DNA of 64,000 bases from Pseudomonas saudiphocaensis (lineage in GTDB: Bacteria > Pseudomonadota > Gammaproteobacteria > Pseudomonadales > Pseudomonadaceae): contig NZ_CCSF01000001.1 in assembly GCF_000756775.1 (NCBI RefSeq), positions 2,356,001 through 2,420,000 on the forward strand, in the 5' to 3' direction. Positions 37,476 to 47,486 of this stretch are shown here, piece by piece. The position numbers and the translations under genes were made by a program. The first letter of the stretch is position 1. The number at the start of each line of letters is the position of its first letter. Below the pieces are notes generated by a model. That model had not been told where the DNA came from. It saw only the letters and a program-made list of their open reading frames with translations, and did no database searches.

Positions 37476-38183
37476 CTATCCCTGCCGTGCCGCCAATATC
37501 CCCGCCACCCGCGAAGGCTGGCAGTTGAGATAGGCCGAGGACTGCAGCCAGTCCTGGTCGGGATACCAGGAAAACATGAACTGTCCGCCCTTGAGGCTAT
37601 CGACCACCATGCGCGCCACTTCCGGGCGTACTGCCGGGCAGCCCTGGCTGCGACCGATGCGCCCCTGAGTGGCGATCCAATCCGGATTCACGTAGTCCGC
37701 CGGGTGGATGACGATGGCACGCTCGCGGGCCAGGTCATTCACGCCGGGTTCAAGGCCATCCATGCGCAGTGAATAGCCGTGCTTGCCGTGGTAGCTCTCG
37801 GCAGTGCGGAACAGGCCGATACTCGACTGGTGGCTGCCGAGGATATTGGAAAAGCGCGTGGCGTGATTCTCACCGGACTTCTGTCCGTGGGCGACAAACT
37901 CTTCCAGCAACAATCGCTTGCGCTGAAGGTCGAAGATCCACAAGCGCCGCTCGGAGGACGGGAGGGAGAAATCAATCACTGCCAGCCGCTTGGCTGGGCT
38001 GGCACCATTGTTTACGGCGCATTGCATGGCTGCTATGGCGTGGCTCAGTACCCGCGTATCCAGAGCAGGCGCAACTCGCGCCAAATCGTTCAGCAAAGGC
38101 TTATAAGAAGGCGCAGCCAGAGCCAGCGGCGCAGACATCAGCAAGCCGGCGACAAGGCACAGGCGCCTTAGCGTTACCATCAT
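37476..38183 (-). CDS. Murein L,D-transpeptidase catalytic domain protein (YkuD_2 type)
   Basis: 235 residues from the chosen ATG, with signal peptide MMVTLRRLCLVAGLLMSAPLALA, so periplasmic. The catalytic end of the YkuD-like domain is visible as GRIGRSQGCPAVRPEVA, with the nucleophile cysteine in S-x-G-C-P, preceded by SYHGKHGYSLRMDGLE and the histidine of AIVIHPADYV. It probably works on peptidoglycan cross-links or lipoprotein anchoring, though members of this subgroup are poorly characterised. Three ATGs (38198, 38183, 38180) compete; GGGGAT sits just before 38183. Divergent from the larger transpeptidase gene. Confidence 0.85.
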   Translation of the reverse strand: MMVTLRRLCLVAGLLMSAPLALAAPSYKPLLNDLARVAPALDTRVLSHAIAAMQCAVNNGASPAKRLAVIDFSLPSSERRLWIFDLQRKRLLLEEFVAHGQKSGENHATRFSNILGSHQSSIGLFRTAESYHGKHGYSLRMDGLEPGVNDLARERAIVIHPADYVNPDWIATQGRIGRSQGCPAVRPEVARMVVDSLKGGQFMFSWYPDQDWLQSSAYLNCQPSRVAGILAARQG

Positions 38184-38388
38184 GTGCGTGATCCCCATCC
38201 GGCGCCAATGCCGCGGTTTCCCGTCTAGCCGGCGCCGATCGCCATTAGATAGCGTATAAAAGCCTGACCCAGGCGGAATACACTTGCGTCAGACAAAACA
38301 TGTTTTAGTGGCTTGGTTTTTTTCCCAGTACCGCAGCCGGTTACAGCGGCGGAGTCTAGCAGCCGACGAGTCAGCCTGGAGTGAAGCG

Positions 38389-39990
38389 TTGTACAAAAAA
38401 CATGCATTTCGTCTTCTCGTGCCGCTTCTACTCACGCCACTGTTGGCATGCGCCGACGGCAGCGAGGCCCCCGGCCCCATGCTGGGCGCGCTGCAAATGC
38501 TTCCCGAAGCGTGCGGCAAACCGTTGGCCGATATCGACTCACAGGCACGCCAGCAGCTGACCGCGCTGTATGCACGCGCGCAATTCGAACCCCTGTGGAC
38601 TTCCTATGCACAGCTCGACGAATTGCTGAGCCAGCTCAACGCGCTGGCCGATGACGGGTTAAACCCTGCGACCTATCACACCGAAGCCATTCGCCACGCG
38701 GCACATACAGCAACCACGCAGCCGCTCCATCGCGAGTGCAGCGATCTGCTCGCCAGCCATGGTTATCTCCTGGCCCTGCAGCATCTGACCCACGGCCGCT
38801 TGCCCCAGGCTCTTCACGAACCGGTCTGGCGTAGTACCGAGGATCCGGCAACCCAGCGGGACGAGCAACTGCTGGATACCGCCGCGCAAGCGCTGAAAAC
38901 CCCACGACTGGCCTTCGACAAGGCTCGCCCGGCACTGGAGCAGTACCGCAACCTGCGCTTGGCCTATGCGCAGCTACGCCGTGCCGAGCGCACCGAGCAA
39001 CCGAACATCCCATCCGGGAAGACCTTGCGCCCCGGCATGACAGACCCGCGCCTGCCGCTGCTGCGCCAGCGCCTGAGCGCCGACGATTACCTTCCGGCGG
39101 CTGCCGTATCTCCGGACGATGCCGACACTTACAACGCCGTTGATGAGGCTGCACTCATGGCTTTCCAGCGCCATCACGGACTGCAGGATGACGGCGTGCT
39201 GGGTGTCGAGACCCTTGCCGCACTGAATGCCTCCGCGGACGAGCGGCTCGGCCAGTTACGGGCGAATCTCGAGCGCTTCCGCTGGCTTTCCCGTGATATC
39301 GAGGATCAATCTCTGCTGGTGGACATTGCCGGCGGACGGGTGATCCATATCCACCATGGCCAGCCCCTATGGGAAACCCGCGCCCAGGTCGGTCGCAGCA
39401 CGCGGCAGACACCTGCGATCAAATCCAGTGTGACCCGCCTGACACTGAATCCAACCTGGACCGTACCGCCGACCATTCTGCGGGAAGACAAACTGCCGAA
39501 GATCCGCGAAAACCTCGACTACCTCGCGCAGCAAAACCTGCAGGTCCTGGACTACCAGGGCAACCTGCTCGACCCGCAGCTGATCGACTGGAACAACCCC
39601 GGCAACATCCTGCTGCGGCAGGCGGCAGGCCCGGACAACCCCCTCGGACGGGTGGCCATCCGCTTTGCCAACCCGTACTCAATCTACCTGCACGACACCC
39701 CGAGTCAGGGATTGTTCGGCCGCGCGCAACGAGCCACCAGCTCCGGCTGCGTAAGGGTCGAATCGGTGATGCAGCTGGTCAACCTGCTACTCGCCGAGAA
39801 TGAGCAAGAACGCTTCGAGCGACTACTCGAAACCGGGAAAACCTACGAATTTCGCCTGAGCAAAGCGATGCCTATACTACTAGCCTACTGGACAGCCGAA
39901 GCCGACAGCAGCGGCCAGCCGCGCTATCGCCCCGACATTTACCAGCGTGACCGCAGCCTTCTAGGAGCACTGTTGGCTGCCGATCAATAA
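38389..39990 (+). CDS. L,D-transpeptidase, YcbB/LdtD family, probable lipoprotein
   Basis: 533 residues. I choose the TTG at 38389: GGAGTG precedes it by seven bases, and it gives a signal sequence MYKKHAFRLLVPLLLTPLLAC ending in a lipobox cysteine. The frame is open upstream to an ATG at 38284, but that would bury the signal 35 residues in. Parts: an N-terminal scaffold, a peptidoglycan-binding motif (AALMAFQRHHGLQDDGVLG), and the YkuD catalytic domain with NPTWTVPPTILREDKLP, YLHDTPSQGLFGR and the nucleophile in ATSSGCVRVE. It forms 3-3 cross-links in peptidoglycan. Paired divergently with a second L,D-transpeptidase. Confidence 0.9.
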   Translation: MYKKHAFRLLVPLLLTPLLACADGSEAPGPMLGALQMLPEACGKPLADIDSQARQQLTALYARAQFEPLWTSYAQLDELLSQLNALADDGLNPATYHTEAIRHAAHTATTQPLHRECSDLLASHGYLLALQHLTHGRLPQALHEPVWRSTEDPATQRDEQLLDTAAQALKTPRLAFDKARPALEQYRNLRLAYAQLRRAERTEQPNIPSGKTLRPGMTDPRLPLLRQRLSADDYLPAAAVSPDDADTYNAVDEAALMAFQRHHGLQDDGVLGVETLAALNASADERLGQLRANLERFRWLSRDIEDQSLLVDIAGGRVIHIHHGQPLWETRAQVGRSTRQTPAIKSSVTRLTLNPTWTVPPTILREDKLPKIRENLDYLAQQNLQVLDYQGNLLDPQLIDWNNPGNILLRQAAGPDNPLGRVAIRFANPYSIYLHDTPSQGLFGRAQRATSSGCVRVESVMQLVNLLLAENEQERFERLLETGKTYEFRLSKAMPILLAYWTAEADSSGQPRYRPDIYQRDRSLLGALLAADQ

Positions 39991-40123
39991 CCGCTGGAGC
40001 ACTCACGATGAACAGACCGGCGGCTCTGGCAGATTGCCCCTAGACCGAGGTCTACTTGAAAAGGCGTCCAGCGGGCATTTGCGCACCCGCGCAGAAGGCT
40101 GGAACAACTGCGATTTTGCCGAC

Positions 40124-43100
40124 ATGGATAGACGAGCAGAAATCTTGAACGAAGAAGACCAAGATCAGGACGAAGCTGAACGGCGAGCAGCGTTAGCCGA
40201 ATACGGGGTTTTCGAAATACCTGACAACACCGCATTCGACGATCTGCTATCGCTGGCTGCAGACTTGTGCGGTACATCCAGCGCCGCCATCCTCTTTCCC
40301 GAACGCGGGCGCCACCATTTTTTGGCCTCGCTAAACCTCGACGAACAAGGCCGTGCTTGCGCCAGCACACTCTGCACCAGATCGATGGCGCAAGCATCGG
40401 CGCTGGTTATCGAAGATCTTGCCGCCGATCCGCAAAATCAGCCGCTGTCCGGCTTCTATGCCGCAGCTGTATTGCAGACCCCGCACGGGCTGCCACTCGG
40501 CACGCTTTGCGTGCTGCATGCCGAACCTCAACAACTTTTCGAGCGACAGCTGGCCCAGCTGCAGACCCTGGCCCGACAAGTCATGGCCTTGCTGGAGTTA
40601 CGCCGTGAACGCGCCACGGACCGCCCTTCGGAAGGTTCCACACACTTTCGCAAAGCCATCGACCAGGCCAGCCAGGCCCTGCTGGAAGCCGAACAGCGAG
40701 TCAGCCTGGCCAATGAAATCGCCTCCATTGGGGTCTGGGAATATGACCTCGAGCGCAATGTCCTGCACTGGGATGCCCAACTCAAGGCACTCGGCGGCAT
40801 CGCCGCCAACGAGCCGGAGCTGAGCCTTAACGAATTCCTTGCCAGGGTCCACGATGATGATCGCCAGCCGCTAATCGACACCTTCCGCAGTGCACTGGAA
40901 GATCAGGATGGCGAGATCAGCCTCGACTACCGCGTCTACGACGCCGCCGGTCAGCACTTCCGCTGGCTGACCAACCGCGGTCGTCGCCTTCAGGCACCTA
41001 ACGGCAGCATCCGCCTGCTGGGTACCGCTCGGGACATCACTGCCGAACGCAACGCAGCGCTTGAGCTGCAACACATGAATGCCCTGCTGGAGGAGCAGAT
41101 CCGCGAAAGAAGCCTCACCGAGCAGCGCCAGACACTGCTTATGGAGCTTGGCGATCTGCTGCGTGGACAGCCGGACAGCCTGACCATTGCCTCCGCCGTT
41201 GTGCAGACATTGGGAGAGAGCCTGAACGTCAGTCGCGCTGCCTTTCTCAACATCGATCCCGCCGGCCATTACGCCACCGTGGAACGCTATTGGAGCGGCG
41301 ACGCCCACGGCGAGAGCGACGAGCGCATGTGCTTCTCCGATTACGGCGACTTCATCTACGACCTGCAAAACGATGAGCTGGTAGTGGTCGAAGACGTGCA
41401 GCACGATACCCGTACTGCAGCGCAAGCCGAGACCCTTTTGGGGCGCCACATTCAGAGTCTGGTCTGTGTACCGCTGCAGGAGCAGGGTCACCTAAGCGCC
41501 GCGCTAATCCTTTTGCAGAAGCAGCCGCGCCAATGGAGCGAAGAGGACCTTTCCTTTATCCGCGAAGTGACCGACCGCGCCTGGACCGCTGACGAACGCA
41601 TCCGTGCCGAACGCGCCCTGCGCGCCAGCGAGGAACAGTTCCGCACGCTGGCCGACAATATGAGCCAGTTCGCCTGGATGGCCGACCCAACCGGGCACAT
41701 CTACTGGTACAACAAACGCTGGTACGACTACACCGGAACGACCTACGAAGCCATGCGCGCCCTTAGCTGGCGCTCGGTGAACCATCCCGATCACCATGAG
41801 CGGGTCAGCGCCTCGATGAAACGCGCGGTGGCAATCGGCTCGGTCTGGGAGGAGACCTTCCCGCTGCGTGGCAAGGACGGCCAGTACCGCTGGTTTCTGT
41901 CACGTGCCCTGCCCATTCGCGATGAATTCGGCCAGGTCACACACTGGTTCGGCACCAATACCGATATCACCGCCCAGGTCACCGCCGAGGAAGCTCTACG
42001 CGAACTCAACGACAACCTTGAGCGTCGCGTTGCCGAACGTACCCGCGAACTGGCAGAGATCAACCACCTGCTGCACCTGGAAATGGCCGAGCGCGAGCGC
42101 GCTGAGGAAACCCTGCGCCACGCACAAAAGATGGAAGCCATCGGCCAACTTACCGGTGGTCTGGCCCACGACCTCAACAACATGCTCAGCGGCGTGCTGG
42201 GCGCACTGGAACTGATCCAGCGGCGGGTCGCCAGCGGTCGGGTGACCGATCTCAATCGCTATGTCGATGCCGCCACAACCTCTGCCAACCGGGCTGCCGC
42301 CCTGACCCACCGCCTATTGGCCTTCGCCCGCCGACAGTCATTGGACCCCAAACCGGTAGACGTCAACCGGCTGGTGCTGTCCATGGAAGACATGCTGCGC
42401 CGTACCATGGCCGAGCACATCACCTTGGAAACCCGGCTGCAAGCGGACCCCTGGCTGGCCTACACCGATGCCCACCAGCTGGAAAACGCCCTGCTCAATC
42501 TGGTCATCAACGCCCGCGATGCCATGAGCGAAGGCGGTCGGCTGATCATCCAGACCAGCTCCGTGCACATTGGCGAACCCCAGCATGACAATCTCGAACC
42601 GGGCGACTACGTCACTCTCAGCGTGGCCGACAACGGCTGCGGCATGCCGGCAGAGGTGATCGCCAAGGCCTTCGACCCCTTTTTCACCACCAAACCCATC
42701 GGCCAAGGCACCGGCCTTGGCCTGTCGATGGTCTACGGTTTCGTCAAGCAAACCGGCGGCCATGTGCAGATCGACAGCACTCCCGGCCAGGGCACCCTGA
42801 TCACCCTGTTCCTGCCGCGCAACCAGGAGGTGCAGATAGAGGTTTCCGAGGAGCAAGAGAGCCCCGATCTGGAAGCTCAGGGCGCTCGCCACGGCGAAAC
42901 CGTACTGGTCGTCGAAGACGAGGTCGCCGTGCGCATGCTGGTGATCGAGGTGCTGGAAGAGCTTGGCTACCAGGTACTCGAAGCCGTGGATGGCACCACC
43001 GCGCTGCCCTTCCTGCAAAGCGATCGGCGAATCGATTTGTTGCTCAGTGATATTGGCCTGCCTGGGATCAGTGGTCGCCAACTCGCCGAAATTGCTCGGC

Positions 43101-43261
43101 AAGTGCGCCCGCGACTCAATGTGCTTTTCATCACCGGTTACGCACCCGATGCCGAGGTGCGTGACGACTTCCTGGCACCCGGCATGGACATGCTGACCAA
43201 GCCCTTCAGCATCGACATCCTCGGCGCCAAGGTGCGTCAGCTGATCGGGCACAGCGGATAA
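40124..43261 (+). CDS. GAF/PAS hybrid sensor histidine kinase
   Basis: About 1045 residues, no membrane helix, so a cytoplasmic sensor. Order of parts: GAF domain (about 35-150), PAS (about 195-310, ending [14 protein letters not shown]), GAF (about 340-490), PAS (about 505-620, ending GTNTDITAQ), coiled coil, H-box with the phosphorylated histidine in [15 protein letters not shown] (about 682), ATPase domain ([29 protein letters not shown]), and a C-terminal receiver with acceptor aspartate in [13 protein letters not shown]. It lacks bilin-binding features. No response regulator with an output domain is adjacent, so its partner is unknown. Start: ATG at 40124; an earlier frame opening at 40034 lacks support. 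Confidence 0.92.
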   Translation: MDRRAEILNEEDQDQDEAERRAALAEYGVFEIPDNTAFDDLLSLAADLCGTSSAAILFPERGRHHFLASLNLDEQGRACASTLCTRSMAQASALVIEDLAADPQNQPLSGFYAAAVLQTPHGLPLGTLCVLHAEPQQLFERQLAQLQTLARQVMALLELRRERATDRPSEGSTHFRKAIDQASQALLEAEQRVSLANEIASIGVWEYDLERNVLHWDAQLKALGGIAANEPELSLNEFLARVHDDDRQPLIDTFRSALEDQDGEISLDYRVYDAAGQHFRWLTNRGRRLQAPNGSIRLLGTARDITAERNAALELQHMNALLEEQIRERSLTEQRQTLLMELGDLLRGQPDSLTIASAVVQTLGESLNVSRAAFLNIDPAGHYATVERYWSGDAHGESDERMCFSDYGDFIYDLQNDELVVVEDVQHDTRTAAQAETLLGRHIQSLVCVPLQEQGHLSAALILLQKQPRQWSEEDLSFIREVTDRAWTADERIRAERALRASEEQFRTLADNMSQFAWMADPTGHIYWYNKRWYDYTGTTYEAMRALSWRSVNHPDHHERVSASMKRAVAIGSVWEETFPLRGKDGQYRWFLSRALPIRDEFGQVTHWFGTNTDITAQVTAEEALRELNDNLERRVAERTRELAEINHLLHLEMAERERAEETLRHAQKMEAIGQLTGGLAHDLNNMLSGVLGALELIQRRVASGRVTDLNRYVDAATTSANRAAALTHRLLAFARRQSLDPKPVDVNRLVLSMEDMLRRTMAEHITLETRLQADPWLAYTDAHQLENALLNLVINARDAMSEGGRLIIQTSSVHIGEPQHDNLEPGDYVTLSVADNGCGMPAEVIAKAFDPFFTTKPIGQGTGLGLSMVYGFVKQTGGHVQIDSTPGQGTLITLFLPRNQEVQIEVSEEQESPDLEAQGARHGETVLVVEDEVAVRMLVIEVLEELGYQVLEAVDGTTALPFLQSDRRIDLLLSDIGLPGISGRQLAEIARQVRPRLNVLFITGYAPDAEVRDDFLAPGMDMLTKPFSIDILGAKVRQLIGHSG

Positions 43262-43328
43262 CGCCCGCCGAGGAACTCCGTCAGTTGCATGACAGTCTCT
43301 TGATGCAGGATCAGACGGAGAAACCATC

Positions 43329-43634
43329 ATGCGCAAAACACTTTTGGCTGCCCTTGCGATGACCTGTTTACCTGTTGGAGCGGCAATGGCGGATGGCAGT
43401 TTTATCCGCCAGGTACTTTCCTCCGGCGCAACCACCGGCTCGACTTACCTCACTTTCAAGGACAACAAGCTGGTGACGGATGCCCGCGAGGATGCCAGCA
43501 GTTTCGTTGCCAGTGACGGTGTAATCCGCGGACCTTACCTGGAAGCCATGCTGCAGCAACTGCGCAGCGAGCAACCTGATCTTCAGGCCAGCGACCTGGA
43601 GCTTGCACGCGCGGTTCTGGCCGCCGAGTACTAA
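43329..43634 (+). CDS. DUF2388 domain-containing small periplasmic protein
   Basis: 101 residues with a signal peptide (MRKTLLAALAMTCLPVGAAMA). The mature part SGATTGSTYLTFKDNKLVTD followed by AREDASSFVASDG matches the Pseudomonas-specific DUF2388 family as I remember it. The function is not known. ACGGAGAAACC before the ATG is a plausible ribosome site. It stands alone between the hybrid kinase and the OsmC gene. Confidence 0.85.
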   Translation: MRKTLLAALAMTCLPVGAAMADGSFIRQVLSSGATTGSTYLTFKDNKLVTDAREDASSFVASDGVIRGPYLEAMLQQLRSEQPDLQASDLELARAVLAAEY

Positions 43635-43700
43635 GGCAGCTGCATAACCTGCACGGCGATTGCACTTGCTGCAATCGCCTATCCAACAACCGGAGGGTTC

Positions 43701-44123
43701 ATGAAGAAAACCGCATCCGCCGTCTGGCAGGGCGACCTGAAGAGCGGCAAGGGGACCATCAGCACCGAAAGCGGTGCCTTGAAGGACAATCCATACGGTT
43801 TTAACACCCGCTTCGAAGGCGCACCCGGCACCAACCCCGAGGAACTGATCGGCGCTGCCCATGCCGGTTGCTTTTCCATGGCCCTGTCGTTGATGCTCGG
43901 CCAGGCCGGCTTTACCGCCGACCGTATCGCCACCCGCGCTGAGGTCACACTAGACAAGGACGGCGAAGGCTTCAGCATTACCGCCATCGCGCTCAAGCTC
44001 GAGGCGCAGATTCCCGGCATCGATGAAGCGCAGTTCCAGCAGATCGCCAATCAGGCGAAGGAAGGCTGCCCGGTCTCCAAGGTTCTCAACGCGCAGATAA
44101 GCCTGACGGCCAGCCTGGCTTAA
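43701..44123 (+). CDS. OsmC-family peroxiredoxin
   Basis: 140 residues with both catalytic cysteines of the OsmC family: C57 in GAAHAGCFSMAL and C123 in KEGCPVSKVL. It reduces organic hydroperoxides in the cytosol with a thiol donor (dihydrolipoyl donors are known in the family). The OsmC subgroup is favoured over Ohr by its start KKTASAVWQGDLKSGKGTIS. CGGAGGG lies eight bases before the ATG, a strong site. It ends against the strong hairpin at 44141. Confidence 0.93.
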   Translation: MKKTASAVWQGDLKSGKGTISTESGALKDNPYGFNTRFEGAPGTNPEELIGAAHAGCFSMALSLMLGQAGFTADRIATRAEVTLDKDGEGFSITAIALKLEAQIPGIDEAQFQQIANQAKEGCPVSKVLNAQISLTASLA

Positions 44124-44140
44124 ACAGGCTCCCAGACAAA

Positions 44141-44173
44141 AACGCCGCCACCGGCTGAGCCGGTGGCGGCGTT
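44141..44173 (-). terminator. Rho-independent terminator between osmC and dctP-like genes
   Basis: Perfect 15-bp stem AACGCCGCCACCGGC/GCCGGTGGCGGCGTT with a three-base loop. On the minus strand the stem runs into GTTTTTGTC, oriented for the binding-protein gene. The hairpin can also stop the convergent OsmC transcript, though its plus-strand T-run is weak. Confidence 0.9.
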
Positions 44174-44190
44174 CTTGATACGACGGGAAA

Positions 44191-45294
44191 TCAGCCGCGA
44201 ATGTTGTAGATGTCTTTCTCGTTGAGCTCGGCATACTCGTACAGGCGCTGCATGTAAGCGCGCTGCTGCTCCCAGACCTTGCTTGCCACCGGATCTGCGG
44301 CTGCAGCTGCATCGACCGCTTCGGCAGCAACCTCTTTCAGGCGCGCCAGCACTTCATCCGGCAAGCGACGAACTTCAACACCCTGCTCGCGCATCTGCTC
44401 CAGCGCTTCCATGTTCTTGGCGTTGTAGTCATCGAGCATGTCGCCGTTGACGTCCCGCGCTGCGGCACGAACGATAGCCTTGAGATCGTCGGGGAGGGTT
44501 TCCCAAGCCTTGAGGTTCACGTCCAGCTCGAAGGTGACGTTAGGCTCCTGCCAGCCCGGCGTGTAGTAGTACTTGGCAGCCTTGTGCAGGCCCAGCGCAA
44601 GATCGTTGTACGGGCCGATCCACTCGGTGGCGTCAATAGCGCCGGTCTGCAGCGCGGTGAAGATTTCGCCAGCCGGCATATTCACCACGGTACCGCCCAT
44701 ACGGGTCAGCACTTCACCACCCAAACCTGGAGTACGCATCTTCAGGCCGCGGAAATCGTCAACCGACTTGATTTCCTTGTTGAACCAGCCCGCGGTTTGC
44801 ACGCCAGTGGCACCACAGGCCATCGGCAACACGCCAAAGGGCTTGTAGACCTCTTCCCAGAGTTCCATGCCGCCACCGCGGTGCAGCCAGGCGTTCATTT
44901 CCTGAGCATTCGGGCCAAACGGCAGGGCACAGAAGAATTGTGCAGCCGGTACCTTGCCTTTCCAGTAGTACGGTGCGCCATGGCCCATTTCGGCAGTGCC
45001 GCGCGATACTGCATCGAACACTTCCAGCGCTGGCACCAGCTCACCCGCAGCGTAGACCTTGACCGTCAGGCGGCCAGCGCTCATCTCGTTGACCAGCCTG
45101 GCGAAACGCTCAGCCCCAACGCCCACGCCAGGGAAATTCTTCGGCCAGGAGGTCACCATCTTCCAGCTGAATTTCTCGGCGCTTGCGCCTGCCTCCGACT
45201 TGCCGGCCCCAGGTTCGGCCTCCTTATTGCAACCGACCAGAGCCGTAGCGGCCAGGCCGACACCAGCCGCGGCCAAGATTTGACGTCGTTTCAT
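44191..45294 (-). CDS. TRAP transporter substrate-binding protein (DctP family)
   Basis: 367 residues. The N-terminus MKRRQILAAAGVGLAATALVGC has a twin arginine and a lipobox, so the protein may be a Tat-exported lipoprotein. The mature part (WKMVTSWPKNFPG, MGGTVVNMPAGEIFTALQTG, DATEWIGPYNDLALG) is typical of DctP-type receptors of the subgroup that binds alpha-keto acids or related carboxylates; the arginine in MRTPG is the usual carboxylate clamp. The permease genes are divergent, 198 nt away, instead of forming the common co-directional P-Q-M operon. Confidence 0.93.
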   Translation of the reverse strand: MKRRQILAAAGVGLAATALVGCNKEAEPGAGKSEAGASAEKFSWKMVTSWPKNFPGVGVGAERFARLVNEMSAGRLTVKVYAAGELVPALEVFDAVSRGTAEMGHGAPYYWKGKVPAAQFFCALPFGPNAQEMNAWLHRGGGMELWEEVYKPFGVLPMACGATGVQTAGWFNKEIKSVDDFRGLKMRTPGLGGEVLTRMGGTVVNMPAGEIFTALQTGAIDATEWIGPYNDLALGLHKAAKYYYTPGWQEPNVTFELDVNLKAWETLPDDLKAIVRAAARDVNGDMLDDYNAKNMEALEQMREQGVEVRRLPDEVLARLKEVAAEAVDAAAAADPVASKVWEQQRAYMQRLYEYAELNEKDIYNIRG

Positions 45295-45492
45295 GGATTA
45301 ACTTCCTATTGTTGTTGTAATTACCGGGTACCAGAACCCTGCACCCAGATACTCTAGCTAGCACACAGCTTCTCACCACTCAAGCCCGCCACCGGGTATG
45401 CAGACTATTTACTGAGTTTGTCAGTTGCGATGCAATCTGGCAGGCGCCTAGAATCGCGTGCTGCTAAGGGCAATAACAATAAAGGACCTACC

Positions 45493-46044
45493 ATGTCGCA
45501 ACATGCCCCTCCTCTGCTCGTCTTGGCCCGTCTGATCGATACGCTAAACGCCCGTTTTGGTCAGGCCTGCGCCTGGCTGACCCTCTTTCTGGTGCTCGGC
45601 ACCGCAGTCGTGGTGGTGCTGCGCTACGGCTTCGGCATCGGAGCCACGGCACTTCAGGAAGCAGTTCTCTATGCCCACGCGCTCGTCTTCATGGGCGCCG
45701 CCGCCTGGACGCTGCAGCGCAACGGCCATGTACGTGTCGACATCTTTTATCAGCGATTCAGCGCACGCTATCAAGCTCTGGTTGAAGTGCTAGGCACGCT
45801 GCTCTTTCTTCTCCCTGTTTGCCTGTTTCTTGGCTGGGCCAGCTGGGACTACGTCAGCAATTCCTGGTCAACGCTGGAGGCGTCCAGCGAGTCCGGAGGC
45901 TTGAAATTCGTCTACCTGCAAAAAAGCATCATCCTGATACTCGTGTTCACCCTGATACTGCAGGGCATCGCTGAGATCATCAAAGCAGCCTACCTCTTTG
46001 CCGGTCGCCTGCCGGCCGCAGAGCCGGAGGTGAAGCATGGCTGA
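45493..46044 (+). CDS. TRAP transporter small permease (DctQ)
   Basis: 183 residues with four membrane helices (LTLFLVLGTAVVVVLRYGF; ALVFMGAAAWTLQ; LGTLLFLLPVCLFLGWASW; IILILVFTLILQGIAEI). The GHVRVDIFY motif after the second helix is conserved in DctQ proteins. AAAGGA precedes the ATG at 45493 by about seven bases, so the open frame upstream is not used. Eight-base overlap with the large permease gene. Works with the DctP-like receptor encoded divergently. Confidence 0.93.
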   Translation: MSQHAPPLLVLARLIDTLNARFGQACAWLTLFLVLGTAVVVVLRYGFGIGATALQEAVLYAHALVFMGAAAWTLQRNGHVRVDIFYQRFSARYQALVEVLGTLLFLLPVCLFLGWASWDYVSNSWSTLEASSESGGLKFVYLQKSIILILVFTLILQGIAEIIKAAYLFAGRLPAAEPEVKHG

Positions 46045-47413
46045 GTTGATGGCAATTGCTCTGTTTGCCTGCATCTGCCTGGCCTTGATGGCCGGCTATC
46101 CAGTGGCCTTTACCCTGGGCGGCGTCTCGCTGCTGTTCGCCGGCTTCGGTGTACTTACCGGCACTTTCGACGGTGGTTATCTCAGTGCTCTGCCGAACCG
46201 CCTGTTCGGCATCATGAACAACCAGACGATGCTCGCCGTACCCCTGTTCGTGTTCATGGGCGTGATGCTGGAGAAGAGCCGGGTCGCTGAAGATCTGCTT
46301 GAATCCATGTCGCGCCTGTTCGGCACCCTCCGCGGCGGCCTGGCTATTTCCGTCTGCGTGGTCGGCGCGCTGCTCGCTGCCAGTACCGGCATTGTCGGCG
46401 CCACTGTAGTGACGATGGGCCTACTGGCCCTGCCGACCATGCTGCGCCGCGGCTACGACCCGGCAATTTCCACTGGCACCCTGGCTGCCACCGGCACGCT
46501 CGGGCAGATCATTCCACCCTCCATCGTGCTGGTTCTGCTAGGCGACGTGATGTCCAGCGCGTATCAGCAGGCGCAGCTGAAGATGGGGATCTTCTCGCCC
46601 AAGACCGTCTCGGTGGGCGACCTGTTCGTCGGGGCGCTGCTGCCGGGCCTGCTGTTGGTCGGCCTGTACATTCTCTACATAATCGCTGTAGCGGTACTGC
46701 AGCCGAAGAAATTGCCAGCCCTGCCCCAGGAAGAGCTCGGCCCCATCGAGTGGGGCAAGCTGATCAATGCGCTGTTCCCACCGCTGCTGCTCATCAGCGC
46801 GGTTCTCGGCTCTATCCTTGCCGGTTACGCAACACCAACAGAGGCTGCAGCGCTGGGGGCACTGGGCGCAATGCTGTTGGCCTTCTACAAGGGCAAACTC
46901 AACCTCACCCAGCTGCGTAACGTGGCGCACGGTACAACCGAAATCACCGCCATGGTGTTCCTGATCCTCATTGGCGCCTCTCTCTTCTCGCTGGTATTTC
47001 GTGGGTTCGGCGGCGAAGCCCTGATCGAAGACGTGTTCGCCCAGCTGCCAGGCGGCGTGCTCGGAGCCTTCTTCCTGGTCATGCTGGTAATCTTCCTGCT
47101 GGGTTTCATCCTCGACTTTATCGAGATCACCTTCGTCGTCGTGCCCATCGTCGGCCCCGTGTTGCTTGCAATGGGACTGGACCCGGTGTGGCTCGGCGTG
47201 ATGATTGCGCTGAATCTGCAGACCTCGTTCCTTACTCCGCCTTTCGGTTTTGCGCTGTTCTACCTGCGTGGCGTGACGCCGAAATCGGTGCCTACCAGCA
47301 CCATCTACAAGGGAGTGATACCTTTCATCCTGATCCAGGTGCTGCTGCTGGTAATCGCTTATCTGTTCCCCGGTCTGATCACTTGGCTTCCTGAACAGAT
47401 ATACGGTAAGTGA
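46037..47413 (+). CDS. TRAP transporter large permease (DctM)
   Basis: 458 residues, about twelve helices, the sodium-coupled transport subunit. Characteristic segments: MNNQTMLAVPLFVFMGVMLE, STGIVGATVVTMGLLALP, GTLGQIIPPSIVLVLLGDVM and LTPPFGFALFYLRGV. The start lies inside the end of the small permease gene. The substrate cannot be read from this subunit; the receptor suggests an organic acid. Confidence 0.95.
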   Translation: MAELMAIALFACICLALMAGYPVAFTLGGVSLLFAGFGVLTGTFDGGYLSALPNRLFGIMNNQTMLAVPLFVFMGVMLEKSRVAEDLLESMSRLFGTLRGGLAISVCVVGALLAASTGIVGATVVTMGLLALPTMLRRGYDPAISTGTLAATGTLGQIIPPSIVLVLLGDVMSSAYQQAQLKMGIFSPKTVSVGDLFVGALLPGLLLVGLYILYIIAVAVLQPKKLPALPQEELGPIEWGKLINALFPPLLLISAVLGSILAGYATPTEAAALGALGAMLLAFYKGKLNLTQLRNVAHGTTEITAMVFLILIGASLFSLVFRGFGGEALIEDVFAQLPGGVLGAFFLVMLVIFLLGFILDFIEITFVVVPIVGPVLLAMGLDPVWLGVMIALNLQTSFLTPPFGFALFYLRGVTPKSVPTSTIYKGVIPFILIQVLLLVIAYLFPGLITWLPEQIYGK

Positions 47414-47486
47414 ACATAGGCAGACGACTGCTTCTGCCGTCGTCTTGCCGTCGCGCGGCGTTTAACCATCCTCGCGGATTTTTCCG

